This document shows positions 27,972-37,490 of a DNA stretch of 64,000 nucleotides, piece after piece. Source of the DNA: Chryseobacterium sp. OSA05B (GTDB taxonomy: Bacteria > Bacteroidota > Bacteroidia > Flavobacteriales > Weeksellaceae); assembly GCF_019970065.1 (NCBI RefSeq), contig NZ_JAHXYH010000001.1, positions 682,001 to 746,000 of the forward strand. Direction: 5' to 3'. The notes below the pieces were generated by a model that was not told where the DNA came from, searched no databases, and worked only from the letters and a program-made list of their open reading frames with translations. A program made the position numbers and the translations under genes. Numbering within the stretch: position 1 is the stretch's first letter; each line of letters starts with the position of its first letter.

Positions 27972-29498
27972 ATGAAAAAATTGATCTTATGTACTGTAAT
28001 AGCGGGGTTTGCCAATGCCCAGGCTCCTGCAGGGTATTACAATTCAGCCAATGGATTAAGCGGTGCCGCGCTGAAAACGGCATTAAGTTCTATCATTACA
28101 AACGGACATCAGGACAAAGGTTACGGAGGTCTTTGGACAGGTTATAAAACGACTGACATTGACAAAAACTACGAAAATGACGGTTCGATCATGGATATTT
28201 ATTCAGAAAAACCTTCAGGAGCCGATCCTTACAAATATACACCGGGGACCAATCAGTGTGGAACCTATTCTGTAGAAGGAAACTGCTACAACAGGGAGCA
28301 TATTGTTCCTCAGAGTTTATTCAATGAATCTTCGCCTATGGTTTCCGATATTCACTTTATCAGAGCTACTGATGGAAAGGTGAATGGAATGAGAAGCAAT
28401 TATCCTTTCGGGAAGGTGGGTTCAGCCACATTTACTTCTAAAAACGGATCCAAACTGGGAAGTTCTTCTTCTTCAGGATATGCGGGGACGGTATTTGAGC
28501 CAATCGACGAGTTTAAAGGAGATGTAGCCAGAATGATCTTCTATTTTGTAACCCGTTATCAGAGCAAGCTTTCTTCTTTTTCTTCAGGTAATATGTTAGG
28601 CAGTTCTACATTTCCGGGACTACAGACCTGGGAGCTGAATGTGCTTCTCGCATGGCACAATCAGGATCCTGTTTCGGCAGCTGAGATTGGCAGAAATAAT
28701 GCATCTTACACTTATCAGGGGAACAGAAACCCTTTCATCGACAATCCTAATTATGTGAATCAAATCTGGGGTTCTTCCAATCCTGGACCTACAGATCCGG
28801 GAACACCAAACCCAGGAACAGGCTGTGTGAACGAAACGTTTGAAACAATTCCTGCTGCCAATGCTTCTTATACGACAAGAACATGGACTGGAAGCGGTAT
28901 TTCATGGACTGCAACTGACTCCAGAACGGACCAGACTATTAACAGCAAAGCCATTACGGTAAGATCAGGATCTTTAACTTCGGGAAGTTCTGCGAACGGT
29001 ATAGGATCACTTACGGTAACTACTCAGCTTAAATTTTCAGGAAACAACGGAACTTTTGATGTGAAAGTCAACGGAACAACGGTAGGTACGTTACCTTACA
29101 CCACTACCGCGACCACTACCACTATCAATAATATCAATATTTCAGGAAATGTAACGGTCAGTCTTGTTAATGGCTCATCCAGCAACAGAGTGGCGATTGA
29201 TGATCTTAAATGGACCTGCTATCCGGGAACGGCAAAACAGGCTCAGAAAACAGCCGCTGACGAAACTACAGTTCAGGTGCTTCAGGTGTACCCTAACCCA
29301 ATCTCAGGACAGGAAATCTTCATAAAAGGAGACACTAAGGATGTCAAAAAAGCAGAGATCTATAATCTTCAGGGGAAAACACTTCAGACGATTAACAATC
29401 CTTTTAAAAATGGAAATTCTATTAAGATCAAAAATCTTGAGCAGGGAATTTATATTTTAAAGCTTGATCAGTCTACTTTGAAATTCATTGTAAAATAA
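27972..29498 (+). CDS. Secreted endonuclease I family nuclease, T9SS-sorted
   Basis: A 508-residue exported nuclease. A short signal peptide (LILCTVIAGFANAQ) is followed by an EndA/endonuclease I domain (about 18-265) with the catalytic block CYNREHIVPQSLF near residue 108 and conserved DIHFIRATDGKVNGMRSNYP. A Pro/Gly/Thr linker leads to a beta domain (about 280-415), and a type IX sorting domain closes the protein (VYPNPISGQEIFIKGD to the C-terminal SLVK-like LKFIVK end). It should degrade DNA or RNA outside the cell for nutrition or defence. A terminator follows directly. Confidence 0.93.
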   Translation: MKKLILCTVIAGFANAQAPAGYYNSANGLSGAALKTALSSIITNGHQDKGYGGLWTGYKTTDIDKNYENDGSIMDIYSEKPSGADPYKYTPGTNQCGTYSVEGNCYNREHIVPQSLFNESSPMVSDIHFIRATDGKVNGMRSNYPFGKVGSATFTSKNGSKLGSSSSSGYAGTVFEPIDEFKGDVARMIFYFVTRYQSKLSSFSSGNMLGSSTFPGLQTWELNVLLAWHNQDPVSAAEIGRNNASYTYQGNRNPFIDNPNYVNQIWGSSNPGPTDPGTPNPGTGCVNETFETIPAANASYTTRTWTGSGISWTATDSRTDQTINSKAITVRSGSLTSGSSANGIGSLTVTTQLKFSGNNGTFDVKVNGTTVGTLPYTTTATTTTINNINISGNVTVSLVNGSSSNRVAIDDLKWTCYPGTAKQAQKTAADETTVQVLQVYPNPISGQEIFIKGDTKDVKKAEIYNLQGKTLQTINNPFKNGNSIKIKNLEQGIYILKLDQSTLKFIVK

Positions 29499-29520
29499 TC
29501 TGTTGATTAAAAATAATACA

Positions 29521-29553
29521 GCCGGTTCAAAACATTGAACCGGCATTTTTTTG
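29521..29553 (+). terminator. Terminator of the endonuclease gene
   Basis: GCCGGTTCAA pairs with TTGAACCGGC around a short loop and is followed by a T run. Confidence 0.9.
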
Positions 29554-29588
29554 CTGTAAAGTTTAATCTTAAAAAGTCTTTAATCTAT

Positions 29589-29957
29589 TTACTGCTTAAG
29601 TTTGATGTACTTATTTTCCATCCCTTCATATGTAATGATCAATGTATCATTTTTAATGGTGTATTTACTTTCCGCCTTTTCTTTCGTATCTTTCTCAATA
29701 GTGATTATTTTATCATCCCGTAATTCGTAGGTTGATTCTACTGTGTTTTTCATTTGACCTTCCCCTACATGCTGAAGAAATTTCCCATCTTTGGTAAACT
29801 CCAAAACAATATGATCTATTAAACCTCCTGTTTTAGAATCTTTGAGACCTCCCTGCCATTTACCTATAAGTCTTACATCCTCTTTCTTTTGAGAATTACA
29901 GCTAAGTGCTATAAGACATCCTAAGATCATTAAAATATGTCTTGCTCTATTTTTCAT
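29589..29957 (-). CDS. Small lipoprotein, lipocalin-like
   Basis: A 122-residue predicted lipoprotein from the ATG at 29957 (signal peptide ending LIALSC). An alternative ATG at 29981 overlaps the upstream stop codon as TAATG and would add eight residues. The mature part (LIGKWQGGLKDSKTGG, then repeated beta strands to the end) has the GxW start and strand pattern of lipocalin-like domains. Role unknown. It is the last gene of the minus-strand run that extends down from the type VI cassette. Confidence 0.78.
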   Translation of the reverse strand: MKNRARHILMILGCLIALSCNSQKKEDVRLIGKWQGGLKDSKTGGLIDHIVLEFTKDGKFLQHVGEGQMKNTVESTYELRDDKIITIEKDTKEKAESKYTIKNDTLIITYEGMENKYIKLKQ

Positions 29958-29980
29958 TATATATCTAATTATATTCAGCA

Positions 29981-30634
29981 TTATTTCATGTACTGATACC
30001 AGGGAGATCCCTGTGGAGTAGGATATTTCAATCCGAAGACTGCATCACTTCTGTAGGCATCTTTGGTCACGGTTACATATTTATTTCTGATTCTTCCATC
30101 GTCTTCAATAGAAATACTCAGGATGGAATAGTTTTTCCCGTCGTCCCAGAAAAAAGAAGTGGGATAGGTAAATGAGTTTTTCTCACCCTGGTTCCAGGAC
30201 ACTTTATCCGGTGCCACTTTCTTCAGCTTTTCAAAAATCTGCTTTACTATTTTAGCATCTACAGTGGCTTTGTCTGTCACGGTAGCGGTAGGTTTTCCAT
30301 GTTTTCCTGCCATTTTTTCTACAAACTCCAGAGAGCTTTTTTCAGCGGCATTGGTATCAATGGCACCTACTTTTCCTTTGTATACGGTAATTCTTGTCCC
30401 CATTGTATTGTCCAAAGGAATTCCCGCATAGGTCAAACCTTTATTTTCATCTGCATAATATTGAACGACATCCGGTTTGCTGCCTTTATCTTTAAGAAAT
30501 ACATCTTTATTTTCAAGATCATATTTTTTTGAATCTTCGCCTAAAGAGACGGATGAAAGATCAAATGATTTATTTCCACAGCAGATATTGATCAATACCA
30601 CGAAAATCAATACCAGGAATTTTCCTTTTTTCAT
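29981..30634 (-). CDS. Hypothetical lipoprotein, 217 aa
   Basis: A predicted lipoprotein (signal peptide ending VVLINICC) that I do not recognise. The mature part starts SFDLSSVSLGEDSKKYDLEN and has alternating strands and helices without a catalytic signature. It is followed by the 122-residue lipoprotein, with which it nearly overlaps, and preceded by the DUF3592-like gene. As a periplasm-facing lipoprotein next to a secretion payload cassette it could be an immunity protein, but nothing in the sequence proves it. Confidence 0.72.
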   Translation of the reverse strand: MKKGKFLVLIFVVLINICCGNKSFDLSSVSLGEDSKKYDLENKDVFLKDKGSKPDVVQYYADENKGLTYAGIPLDNTMGTRITVYKGKVGAIDTNAAEKSSLEFVEKMAGKHGKPTATVTDKATVDAKIVKQIFEKLKKVAPDKVSWNQGEKNSFTYPTSFFWDDGKNYSILSISIEDDGRIRNKYVTVTKDAYRSDAVFGLKYPTPQGSPWYQYMK

Positions 30635-30700
30635 AATAGTTTATATTTTGATTTATTAATGTCGCTCACATGTTCTTTGGAGAGAAACAGGTCAACTATT

Positions 30701-31354
30701 TTACTGTTTTAAATAGATGAACAGGATGCAGCATACATTGATCAAAGTGAGTGCCAGCCCTGCGGTCAGGGACCATCTTATTCTTTTTTTCATACCAGAA
30801 GATGTCCCGTAAGTGGCAAGTAGTGTTCCGAAAAATGCAACAACTCCTGTAAATATACCTCCAGCGGCCAGCATGATCCAATCCAGTTCTACAGCATTTG
30901 TACTATCCCGATTCTCAGCATCTGTAATTTTCACTTTTTCACCCAGAGCCGGCGGATCATTACTGGTGATATCGAGTGTTTTTATAATTTTTTTGCCATT
31001 GGCATCGGTATATTCCACTCTCGGAAAGAAGATCAATCTGTCGCTGTATGAGGAGTTGGAAAAGTTTTTACCTTTTGTGATTTCTTTTTTATATCCGATC
31101 ACGGTTGCTGTATATTGGGGTTCATCAAAAGTTCTGTAGGCTTTCTCCCAAAAAAATGAGTAGGATAAAATAAATGTTAATGCATTTATGCAAACCATGA
31201 TTAACGAAACAAAAAACAAAAGAAAGGCCTTCTCAAGAAAACCTCCTGTTTTTCCGGAATCTTGTTTTTTATCCGAAATTTTTGAAAAAATCCTGTATCC
31301 CAAGAATATGAAAAACAGAACAACCACCGCTACAAAACATCCAAAAAAAGTCAT
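30701..31354 (-). CDS. Membrane protein, DUF3592-like
   Basis: A 217-residue membrane protein from the ATG at 31354. Hydrophobic segments lie at about 2-19, 45-68, 160-180 and 195-215, with a soluble beta domain (about 75-150) between them carrying YTATVIGYKKEI and FFPRVEYTDANGKKI, the pattern of DUF3592. It is 12 bases downstream of the 271-aa gene and so belongs to the cassette transcript. Function unknown; membrane immunity is one possibility. Confidence 0.72.
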   Translation of the reverse strand: MTFFGCFVAVVVLFFIFLGYRIFSKISDKKQDSGKTGGFLEKAFLLFFVSLIMVCINALTFILSYSFFWEKAYRTFDEPQYTATVIGYKKEITKGKNFSNSSYSDRLIFFPRVEYTDANGKKIIKTLDITSNDPPALGEKVKITDAENRDSTNAVELDWIMLAAGGIFTGVVAFFGTLLATYGTSSGMKKRIRWSLTAGLALTLINVCCILFIYLKQ

Positions 31355-31366
31355 CAATTTGAAACT

Positions 31367-32182
31367 TTAAATAATACTAAATCCTTTTTCCTTCGTTCTC
31401 ATGTGAAGCTTGATTTCCATTTCAATATTGCCCTGTTTTTCAAGGTCAGGACTTTTGAACTGAAGTGGCTGAGACCCGTCTTTTCTCATGAGTCTTACCA
31501 ATTTACCATAGCCCATAATTTCAAGATGCAAATCGGCTTCATTAAGTTCCTCAACAGCTAAATTTTGGCCAAACAACTGACCTGCACTGTCTAAAAACCT
31601 TTTTTTCCGGTCTTCGGAATAATATAAAGCCTGCTCCTGGAGCTGCATTTTGTCATGAGACATTTCCAGGTACTTTCCGGCATTATGCTCAACCAATACT
31701 GCACGTATCTGTTTATAATATTTGAAAACATCACTGAAAAGGTCTTCTTTTTTTACGTCTTTAAAATCTACCGAATGCTGCCAACCGTCCAGTACAAAAG
31801 GAAGTTCTACTTCGATTTCGCTGGCCACATTAAATGTCGGATGCTGAACATTCTCTGTCAGTCCGTCCCATGGAGATTCCATTTTAGGGCGAAATTCAGC
31901 ACGGGATGCCTTCCAGTTATCAAAATCTGCACAAAAGAAATCCACCGACAGGGTATCATCTTCATCCAAAACATTTTTTCCCAAACGCGGATACATTTTT
32001 CCGACCACCTGATATTTCCCGCTCTGAAGCAGCGCCTGGTTGATCATGGTATCTCCTCCGAATCCGCCTTCTTTGGTCTCATCTCCGTACCAGTCTATGA
32101 CAGGAACATCATTCACATAGATGGTTCCCGAACAATACATTCTGGGATAAACGGAATATAATGGTTTTTTAAAATTATGCAT
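31367..32182 (-). CDS. Hypothetical protein of the T6SS cassette, 271 aa
   Basis: A 271-residue protein without signal peptide or membrane helix that I do not recognise. The first about 130 residues are beta-rich (SGTIYVNDVPVIDWYGDETK, GKYQVVGKMYPRLG) and the middle is helical (LFSDVFKYYKQIRAVLVEHN). It starts 8 bases after the stop codon of the 887-residue OmpA-domain protein, so the two are very probably co-translated and may interact. Possible roles are chaperone/adaptor, effector or immunity protein. Confidence 0.65.
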   Translation of the reverse strand: MHNFKKPLYSVYPRMYCSGTIYVNDVPVIDWYGDETKEGGFGGDTMINQALLQSGKYQVVGKMYPRLGKNVLDEDDTLSVDFFCADFDNWKASRAEFRPKMESPWDGLTENVQHPTFNVASEIEVELPFVLDGWQHSVDFKDVKKEDLFSDVFKYYKQIRAVLVEHNAGKYLEMSHDKMQLQEQALYYSEDRKKRFLDSAGQLFGQNLAVEELNEADLHLEIMGYGKLVRLMRKDGSQPLQFKSPDLEKQGNIEMEIKLHMRTKEKGFSII

Positions 32183-32190
32183 ACCTGAAT

Positions 32191-34854
32191 TTAAGTTAAA
32201 TATTTTTTATCCATATAGTAAGTTTCTTCTTTCATCACCTTTTCTTCTACTTTGAAATTACTTTTCCACCAGCCTACTTCACCTTCTATCTCTACAGAAA
32301 GAACGACTCCTGAAAATTTCAGAACAGGCTGGATAAATAATCCTGTCGTATCAGAATCCAGTACAATATCACCTCCAAAATAGGAATCTGCTTTGGCGGC
32401 GGCTTTAAAGGTTACAATGGGTTTTGCTTTGGTTCCTTTTACAGTTCCTACTTCAATACTGATACTAAGTTCTATGGTAGCTCCCATTTTCCCTCCGATC
32501 GTGGTTTTCCCCAGCATATTGATCCCGTTAATACTGTCAATTTTCAGGGCATCCACCATGATTTCCAGCTCACCATAAAATGTAGCGGTAAAGGTTACCG
32601 AGGCGCCCAGTTTTTCCAGTCCGCCTCTGAATTTATTGATAATTTTCGCTGCGGCAGGGTTCCCGGTTGCTCCGTAAGAAGCTACCGCAATGGCTGCACC
32701 TATGATATCAATAACGACTTCTGCGCCTATCAGGGGTTTGAAGCCAAAACCTACTTCTCCGATGACACTTAACGAAGCTCTCTCATTGACTCTCTCCAGA
32801 TACCATTTTCCTACAACAGTAAATTTAGGATATCTGAGATTAAAGCCAACGGGAATAGCGGTTTCTTTTGCGGCACTCTGAGCATAGTTGATGGCATTCT
32901 GAACGATATTTACAGCCGTGGCGATCATTCTTGCGACTACCTCTATTTTATCTGCAAACTCGTTGGTAAAACTTCTTTTTTCCCGGCCGGCATCCCATTC
33001 TGCGGATAATCCTACACCTACATTGATCGGAACTTTTCCATCTTTATTCAGCTGCATTCTTTTGTACCCTGCCTGCCTGGACTTTTCCTGATGCTTGGCA
33101 TAGATATTCCCCGGTGGCATATTGGATGCTTTATAATTGGAAACATTCACCTGGAATTCCAGTGCGAGTTCCCATTTAATATCCGGATAGGCTTTAATTA
33201 AAACCGTGGTTCTTTTATCGTTACTGAAATATCTGCAACTATGAATGTTCATATGGAACTGATTCGGATTGGTTGCTATAGGCCAGATATACTGTATGGG
33301 AGCAGCATTGAACCTTGACATGTTCGAGTAGACTTTATAGTTAAAAGAGGATGGCGCAAAAGTCTGTTTGGTATCTCCTTTATCTACCGCCTGACCTACA
33401 TCGATCATCAGGATCTGCTTTTTATGCTTGTTTTTACTTCCGTGGTAGCATTCATTCGTATCAAATCCGGAGATATCAATCGTGAGGTCTTTTTTCGTTG
33501 ACTCCGTCGGAGCTACGACTTCATAATTAATGGTTTGGGCATCGTGAGCATTGAATACAAAAGAAATATCTACTCTTCTGTTACTTTCGTAGTCCTTTTC
33601 ATTTTTGAACCGGATGTTATCCTTCCCCATTTTATCGTCTGTAGGATCCACTTCTCCTTTCCCAACGGAAATGATCCTGCTTGGATCAAGACCTCCGTCT
33701 GCAAAAAATTTCTTTACGACATCGGCTCTTCTCTGGGACAGTCCTTTATTGTAATTCTGTTTTCCGATCACACAGGCATAACCGCTCAGATTCATGGTTG
33801 AATCTCTATGTTCCAGAAGAAACTTGAGTACATTATTGAGGATGGCTACTCCATCTTTATCGATGACCGTAGAGTCAAATTTATAATAGATTGTTCTCTC
33901 GATACGTTCCTGAAGGGCAGCTGACTGTATTTTTTTAATTCCTTTACCATTATCAAAAACAGTTACCGTCGTATTACTGGCTTTTCCGTCTTTGACTTCG
34001 CTTTCTGTGATCTTGATCATTTCGAAGCGGCACGGTTCCTGACGGACGGAATTTACATCCGGCTTGTATACTTTGGTAGGAGTCTGATTCTTACTGACAT
34101 TGGCATTGGTAGTCACCACTTTATTTTTCACATTCAGATAAATGGCGTGAAGATCATCACCCAAATTATCTTTAATGTACTGTTTGGAAGCGGTATCTTT
34201 TACTTTGATATAAAATTCTTCTACATTCTGGATGTTATCTACATGAGCCATCCATGAGTAGGTATTTTCTATTTTTAAATTGACTTCCCCGTCTATTACC
34301 TGAACATTATTGTAGACATGAACCAGCTTATCTTTTTTTGCAGTCTGCTGATTCCAGAGTTCTATTGTTACTGTATTTCCGTTAAGGCCCTCTGTCATAA
34401 GATTAAGATAAACAACATGGCCGTAAGAAATGAAATTTCCCTTATTCTGGTTTTTGATACTGGTTTTACTTCCTCTTTGAGTCGTCCATTTGCTGGTAAC
34501 AATTTTAGGATCACACCAGCCTTTTACATAGAGTCCTGTATTGTTTTTAGGGTCTCTTTTTCCGGACAGACTTGCTTCAATATAATAATGATAGCTTCCG
34601 CAAAACTGTTTGGAGATAAGGAATTTGTAGCCGCCTTTTGAGGGCGCCTGATTGATGATGATTTTCCGGTTATTGGTCTGCCTCATCCAGATAATTTCTT
34701 TCTTTTTATCTTCGGCAGTAGTCCCGGGCAGCCATTCTTCAACGCCAAAATAAACCCACTGATCAGGTTTTAATGTCACTCTCTGGCCTTTCACCGACAT
34801 ATCGGGATAGTAAAGTCCTTTTGTAACCTGTATTTTTTTTACACCTTTAGCCAT
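32191..34854 (-). CDS. Large OmpA-domain protein lacking a signal peptide (T6SS cargo candidate)
   Basis: An 887-residue protein. The start (MAKGVKKIQVTKGLYYPDMS) has no export signal. Residues about 1-310 are beta-rich and look like two Ig-like domains. Residues about 318-435 are a clear OmpA-C domain: YYKFDSTVIDKDGVAILNNV, then GLSQRRADVVKKFFADGG, then the arginine end SNRRVDISFVF. Residues about 440-590 are again beta-rich. The C-terminal part (about 600-887) contains Gly/Ala-rich membrane-active-looking stretches (EVVIDIIGAAIAVASYGA) and long amphipathic strands. Family members sit beside PAAR-like DUF4280 genes in Bacteroidota. It may be carried by the type VI spike and bind peptidoglycan in the target cell; toxic activity is not identifiable. 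Confidence 0.7.
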   Translation of the reverse strand: MAKGVKKIQVTKGLYYPDMSVKGQRVTLKPDQWVYFGVEEWLPGTTAEDKKKEIIWMRQTNNRKIIINQAPSKGGYKFLISKQFCGSYHYYIEASLSGKRDPKNNTGLYVKGWCDPKIVTSKWTTQRGSKTSIKNQNKGNFISYGHVVYLNLMTEGLNGNTVTIELWNQQTAKKDKLVHVYNNVQVIDGEVNLKIENTYSWMAHVDNIQNVEEFYIKVKDTASKQYIKDNLGDDLHAIYLNVKNKVVTTNANVSKNQTPTKVYKPDVNSVRQEPCRFEMIKITESEVKDGKASNTTVTVFDNGKGIKKIQSAALQERIERTIYYKFDSTVIDKDGVAILNNVLKFLLEHRDSTMNLSGYACVIGKQNYNKGLSQRRADVVKKFFADGGLDPSRIISVGKGEVDPTDDKMGKDNIRFKNEKDYESNRRVDISFVFNAHDAQTINYEVVAPTESTKKDLTIDISGFDTNECYHGSKNKHKKQILMIDVGQAVDKGDTKQTFAPSSFNYKVYSNMSRFNAAPIQYIWPIATNPNQFHMNIHSCRYFSNDKRTTVLIKAYPDIKWELALEFQVNVSNYKASNMPPGNIYAKHQEKSRQAGYKRMQLNKDGKVPINVGVGLSAEWDAGREKRSFTNEFADKIEVVARMIATAVNIVQNAINYAQSAAKETAIPVGFNLRYPKFTVVGKWYLERVNERASLSVIGEVGFGFKPLIGAEVVIDIIGAAIAVASYGATGNPAAAKIINKFRGGLEKLGASVTFTATFYGELEIMVDALKIDSINGINMLGKTTIGGKMGATIELSISIEVGTVKGTKAKPIVTFKAAAKADSYFGGDIVLDSDTTGLFIQPVLKFSGVVLSVEIEGEVGWWKSNFKVEEKVMKEETYYMDKKYLT

Positions 34855-34865
34855 TTGTCTGTCGT

Positions 34866-35354
34866 TTAGATTACACCATCCTGCCCACCGTAGGTAGGCT
34901 GCTCATTATACATTTCTTCTGAATCCACCAATGGATTGATCTGCTGCTGTACATCCTTATCCGCATTTTTAAAATTTTGCGGGCTGCCTTCCGTTCTCTG
35001 TCCGTGGTCTATGATCTCAATACACGGCGTGCCGGCAATGGCACAGATGGCTTTGCTGGTTTCTACAATAATATAGCCGCCATTGTTAAGCTGTACTTTT
35101 TCATAAAAATCTTTCCACTCTGTTACCATGATTTTGCAGGGCGGTGGCGGAACTCCCATTTTGATGCAGTTCCCGAATGTATTTTTCTCGAATGTGGCCG
35201 CTCCTATTTCTTTCGTGGTGACGATGAGTTTTTTGGAAGCGTTTTTATCATTCGCGTATTCTTTCTGGTGTGAGAGCACTTTGAGTTTGTCCGGAAGCTG
35301 TCCGAACTGGCATTTGCACATAGCACCCTGTACTACAATATGTTTTTCTGCCAT
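34866..35354 (-). CDS. PAAR-like protein, DUF4280
   Basis: A 162-residue DUF4280 protein, the PAAR-like spike tip found in Bacteroidota and some extracellular contractile systems. The core reads VVQGAMCKCQFGQLPDKLKV, NTFGNCIKMGVPPPPCKIMV and KAICAIAGTPCIEIIDHGQ, with paired Cys residues in place of PAAR metal ligands. The acidic C-terminal tail is unique. It is placed immediately before the 887-residue protein (11-base gap) and immediately after the 344-residue protein (2-base gap). It should cap the VgrG trimer and attach cargo. Confidence 0.88.
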   Translation of the reverse strand: MAEKHIVVQGAMCKCQFGQLPDKLKVLSHQKEYANDKNASKKLIVTTKEIGAATFEKNTFGNCIKMGVPPPPCKIMVTEWKDFYEKVQLNNGGYIIVETSKAICAIAGTPCIEIIDHGQRTEGSPQNFKNADKDVQQQINPLVDSEEMYNEQPTYGGQDGVI

Positions 35355-35356
35355 GG

Positions 35357-36391
35357 TTAAAATTCTTTATTTGAAATTACTAGTCGGGTTAAATACTCAT
35401 TCCCAAATTCAAGGCGGACAAAGGAAGAGTTCATCTTGAACGTCACAACAGTAAGAGCTTTTTCTGAATTTTCTTCCGTTTCTCCTACGGTCTGATAAAG
35501 CTGTGCGTTATATCTGGCAAAATTCCGTTTACATTCTGACGGTGAGCTACCGTTGAAAACCAAACCATGAGGTAATCCTGATACCATATCCTCCCCGTAA
35601 TACTGAATGGCATAATATTCCAAACCGGTGCTCATATGGGCATAAATCATATTAAAATCATCGAAATCCCAGTTGGAATATTTTCCACCTTTGCAGTCTT
35701 TGCATTCCGGCTGAGTGGGCTGTACCTGTAAAAGTTTTGTAAAGGTCTCGGACGATGCCGGTAATGCTATAAACTGCTTCTTCCCGAACAGGTTCTGCAG
35801 TTTTTTTGATGCTTTTTTCTGCTTCGGATTTTCTGCGATCATATCCGTTGTCATTACAGCGGTAGTATAGGTAGTGGCTGTGCTGTCAGTTAGTGATTCA
35901 TCATCATTTGAAGGTTCCGGGCGTTTGTAGGTTAAAAGAAATTCTTTAATCTCTTTCTCCACTTTACCGGTAGATTTGGTCAGTTTTGTATCTACTTCTT
36001 TCTTCGACCAGCTGTCCGGAATCACTTTTTCAAGAAAGACAGTGACTTTCGTGCTCTTTGCAGAGACTTTTTTCATATTGACATTCCATACGGCCTGTTG
36101 GATAAACTGTTTAGATTTAGCGCCATTTTTTAAAGCTAAATTCAGATAAGGATTTTTCTGGTCGCCTTCATATTTCAAATGATAAAGATCAACAGTGGTT
36201 GAGAAATCGGTATCTGATGCCGCGGCAGCTTTCGGTTCATCCTGGGTGAAATCATTTTTAAAATCAAAAATAGAATTCTGTAAGGTCTCGATATCTTTCG
36301 GGACATTAAATTCCACTTTTTGCCCGAAATGAAGGTTAAAGCTCAATATAAAAACAAGGATGGACAATTTATGATTTGGTTTAATTTTCAT
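35357..36391 (-). CDS. Exported hypothetical protein of the T6SS cassette, 344 aa
   Basis: A 344-residue exported protein of unknown function (signal peptide LSILVFILSFNLHFGQ). A central Thr/Ser/Asp-rich stretch (PEPSNDDESLTDSTATTY) separates an N-terminal beta/helix domain from a C-terminal domain with a CKDCKGG motif and YYAIQYYGEDMVSGLPHG. The CxxC could bind metal or form a disulfide. It sits between the LysM gene and the PAAR-like gene with gaps of 20 and 2 bases. A periplasmic immunity protein is plausible but unproven. Confidence 0.7.
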   Translation of the reverse strand: MKIKPNHKLSILVFILSFNLHFGQKVEFNVPKDIETLQNSIFDFKNDFTQDEPKAAAASDTDFSTTVDLYHLKYEGDQKNPYLNLALKNGAKSKQFIQQAVWNVNMKKVSAKSTKVTVFLEKVIPDSWSKKEVDTKLTKSTGKVEKEIKEFLLTYKRPEPSNDDESLTDSTATTYTTAVMTTDMIAENPKQKKASKKLQNLFGKKQFIALPASSETFTKLLQVQPTQPECKDCKGGKYSNWDFDDFNMIYAHMSTGLEYYAIQYYGEDMVSGLPHGLVFNGSSPSECKRNFARYNAQLYQTVGETEENSEKALTVVTFKMNSSFVRLEFGNEYLTRLVISNKEF

Positions 36392-36411
36392 TTTGTTAGT
36401 TTTTTTTCCAA

Positions 36412-37452
36412 TTATTCAGTCAGCATCGCAATGACTAGTGATATTTTCTTTTTCTTCTCAAGTTGCAGGTCACATTCTAAATACATTGATTTCACCAGTA
36501 AATTCTGCCCGTTCAGATAATACACGATCCTGAAATTTCCTTCCTGATTCATCACCGGAGTATCTTCAATGATCATCGAAAAGGGGGCTTTATTTATAAA
36601 ATCATATACACTCCTTTCATCATTTAATTTCCCTTCGCCTTCTATATTAACCAGACCGGATTCTCCTTTCAGCGGATCAATCTCCAGTTTTATTTCATAT
36701 TTCGGTTCTACCGGATTATCTGCCACCGGGAAACTTTCCTTTAATTCTGTTTCATAATCCTGTCCGAAACTCTGATAAACCCCGAAAAACAATGTTCTGA
36801 TGAAATAGTCATTTCTAAGATAAAGACTAATTACCTCCGGCTCATCTATTATTTTTTCAATCTTTTCACAGTAGTTGTCTACCGTTTCTCCTTCAAATTC
36901 TTTATAAACTTCCTTTTTTACCGCTGCCCATCTTTCTTTAAACACTGAAGTATTTTCCACCGCATTGAATTTCCCCTGCTCATCCACACTGATCTGTAAG
37001 GGATACAAAACTTTGGATGTTTTATAGGCCAGCAGATCGGCTATTTCATTCACTTCCTCTTCGTTCAGAAAAAGATTGGACGTTCTGTCTATTTCAAAAA
37101 AATGCAGCCTTCTATCCATTTTCAGCCAACGTACTGAGGTTTCATATTTCAGTTCATTGTTATGGTCACTACTATCCATATTGATAGAAACTCCATATCT
37201 GTAGAATGAATTTTCAGGTTGAAAAACAAGACTGTTTCCTCTACCGAACGGTACCAGCCGGCTTTTATCCGTCACTGCTGTTCTTGGAAGAAAAAGTTCC
37301 TTCTGACCGGTAAGCTCAATCAGGATTATATCCTTGACATCGCAGTGGTTATTGTGAAATAATTTTAAAGCTCCTGCGTCTACCTGGTACATTGAAGCTA
37401 TACTTTTCAGGCTCTCCCCTGCTTGGACGGTATGTATGTTAAATTTCTGCAT
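36412..37452 (-). CDS. LysM-domain protein of the T6SS cassette
   Basis: A 346-residue protein with an N-terminal LysM domain (residues about 4-52: NIHTVQAGESLKSIASMY) and no signal peptide. The rest is acidic with a helical centre (ERWAAVKKEVYKEFEGETVD) and a beta-rich C-terminal half. LysM proteins of this size lie beside VgrG and PAAR-like genes in Bacteroidota type VI loci and in contractile injection systems, where LysM proteins bind the spike or tube; that role is inference. It follows the three-helix membrane gene by 38 bases. Confidence 0.75.
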   Translation of the reverse strand: MQKFNIHTVQAGESLKSIASMYQVDAGALKLFHNNHCDVKDIILIELTGQKELFLPRTAVTDKSRLVPFGRGNSLVFQPENSFYRYGVSINMDSSDHNNELKYETSVRWLKMDRRLHFFEIDRTSNLFLNEEEVNEIADLLAYKTSKVLYPLQISVDEQGKFNAVENTSVFKERWAAVKKEVYKEFEGETVDNYCEKIEKIIDEPEVISLYLRNDYFIRTLFFGVYQSFGQDYETELKESFPVADNPVEPKYEIKLEIDPLKGESGLVNIEGEGKLNDERSVYDFINKAPFSMIIEDTPVMNQEGNFRIVYYLNGQNLLVKSMYLECDLQLEKKKKISLVIAMLTE

Positions 37453-37490
37453 AAAAATGATCCGGCATCCCTATTCTCTGTCAGTATTTC

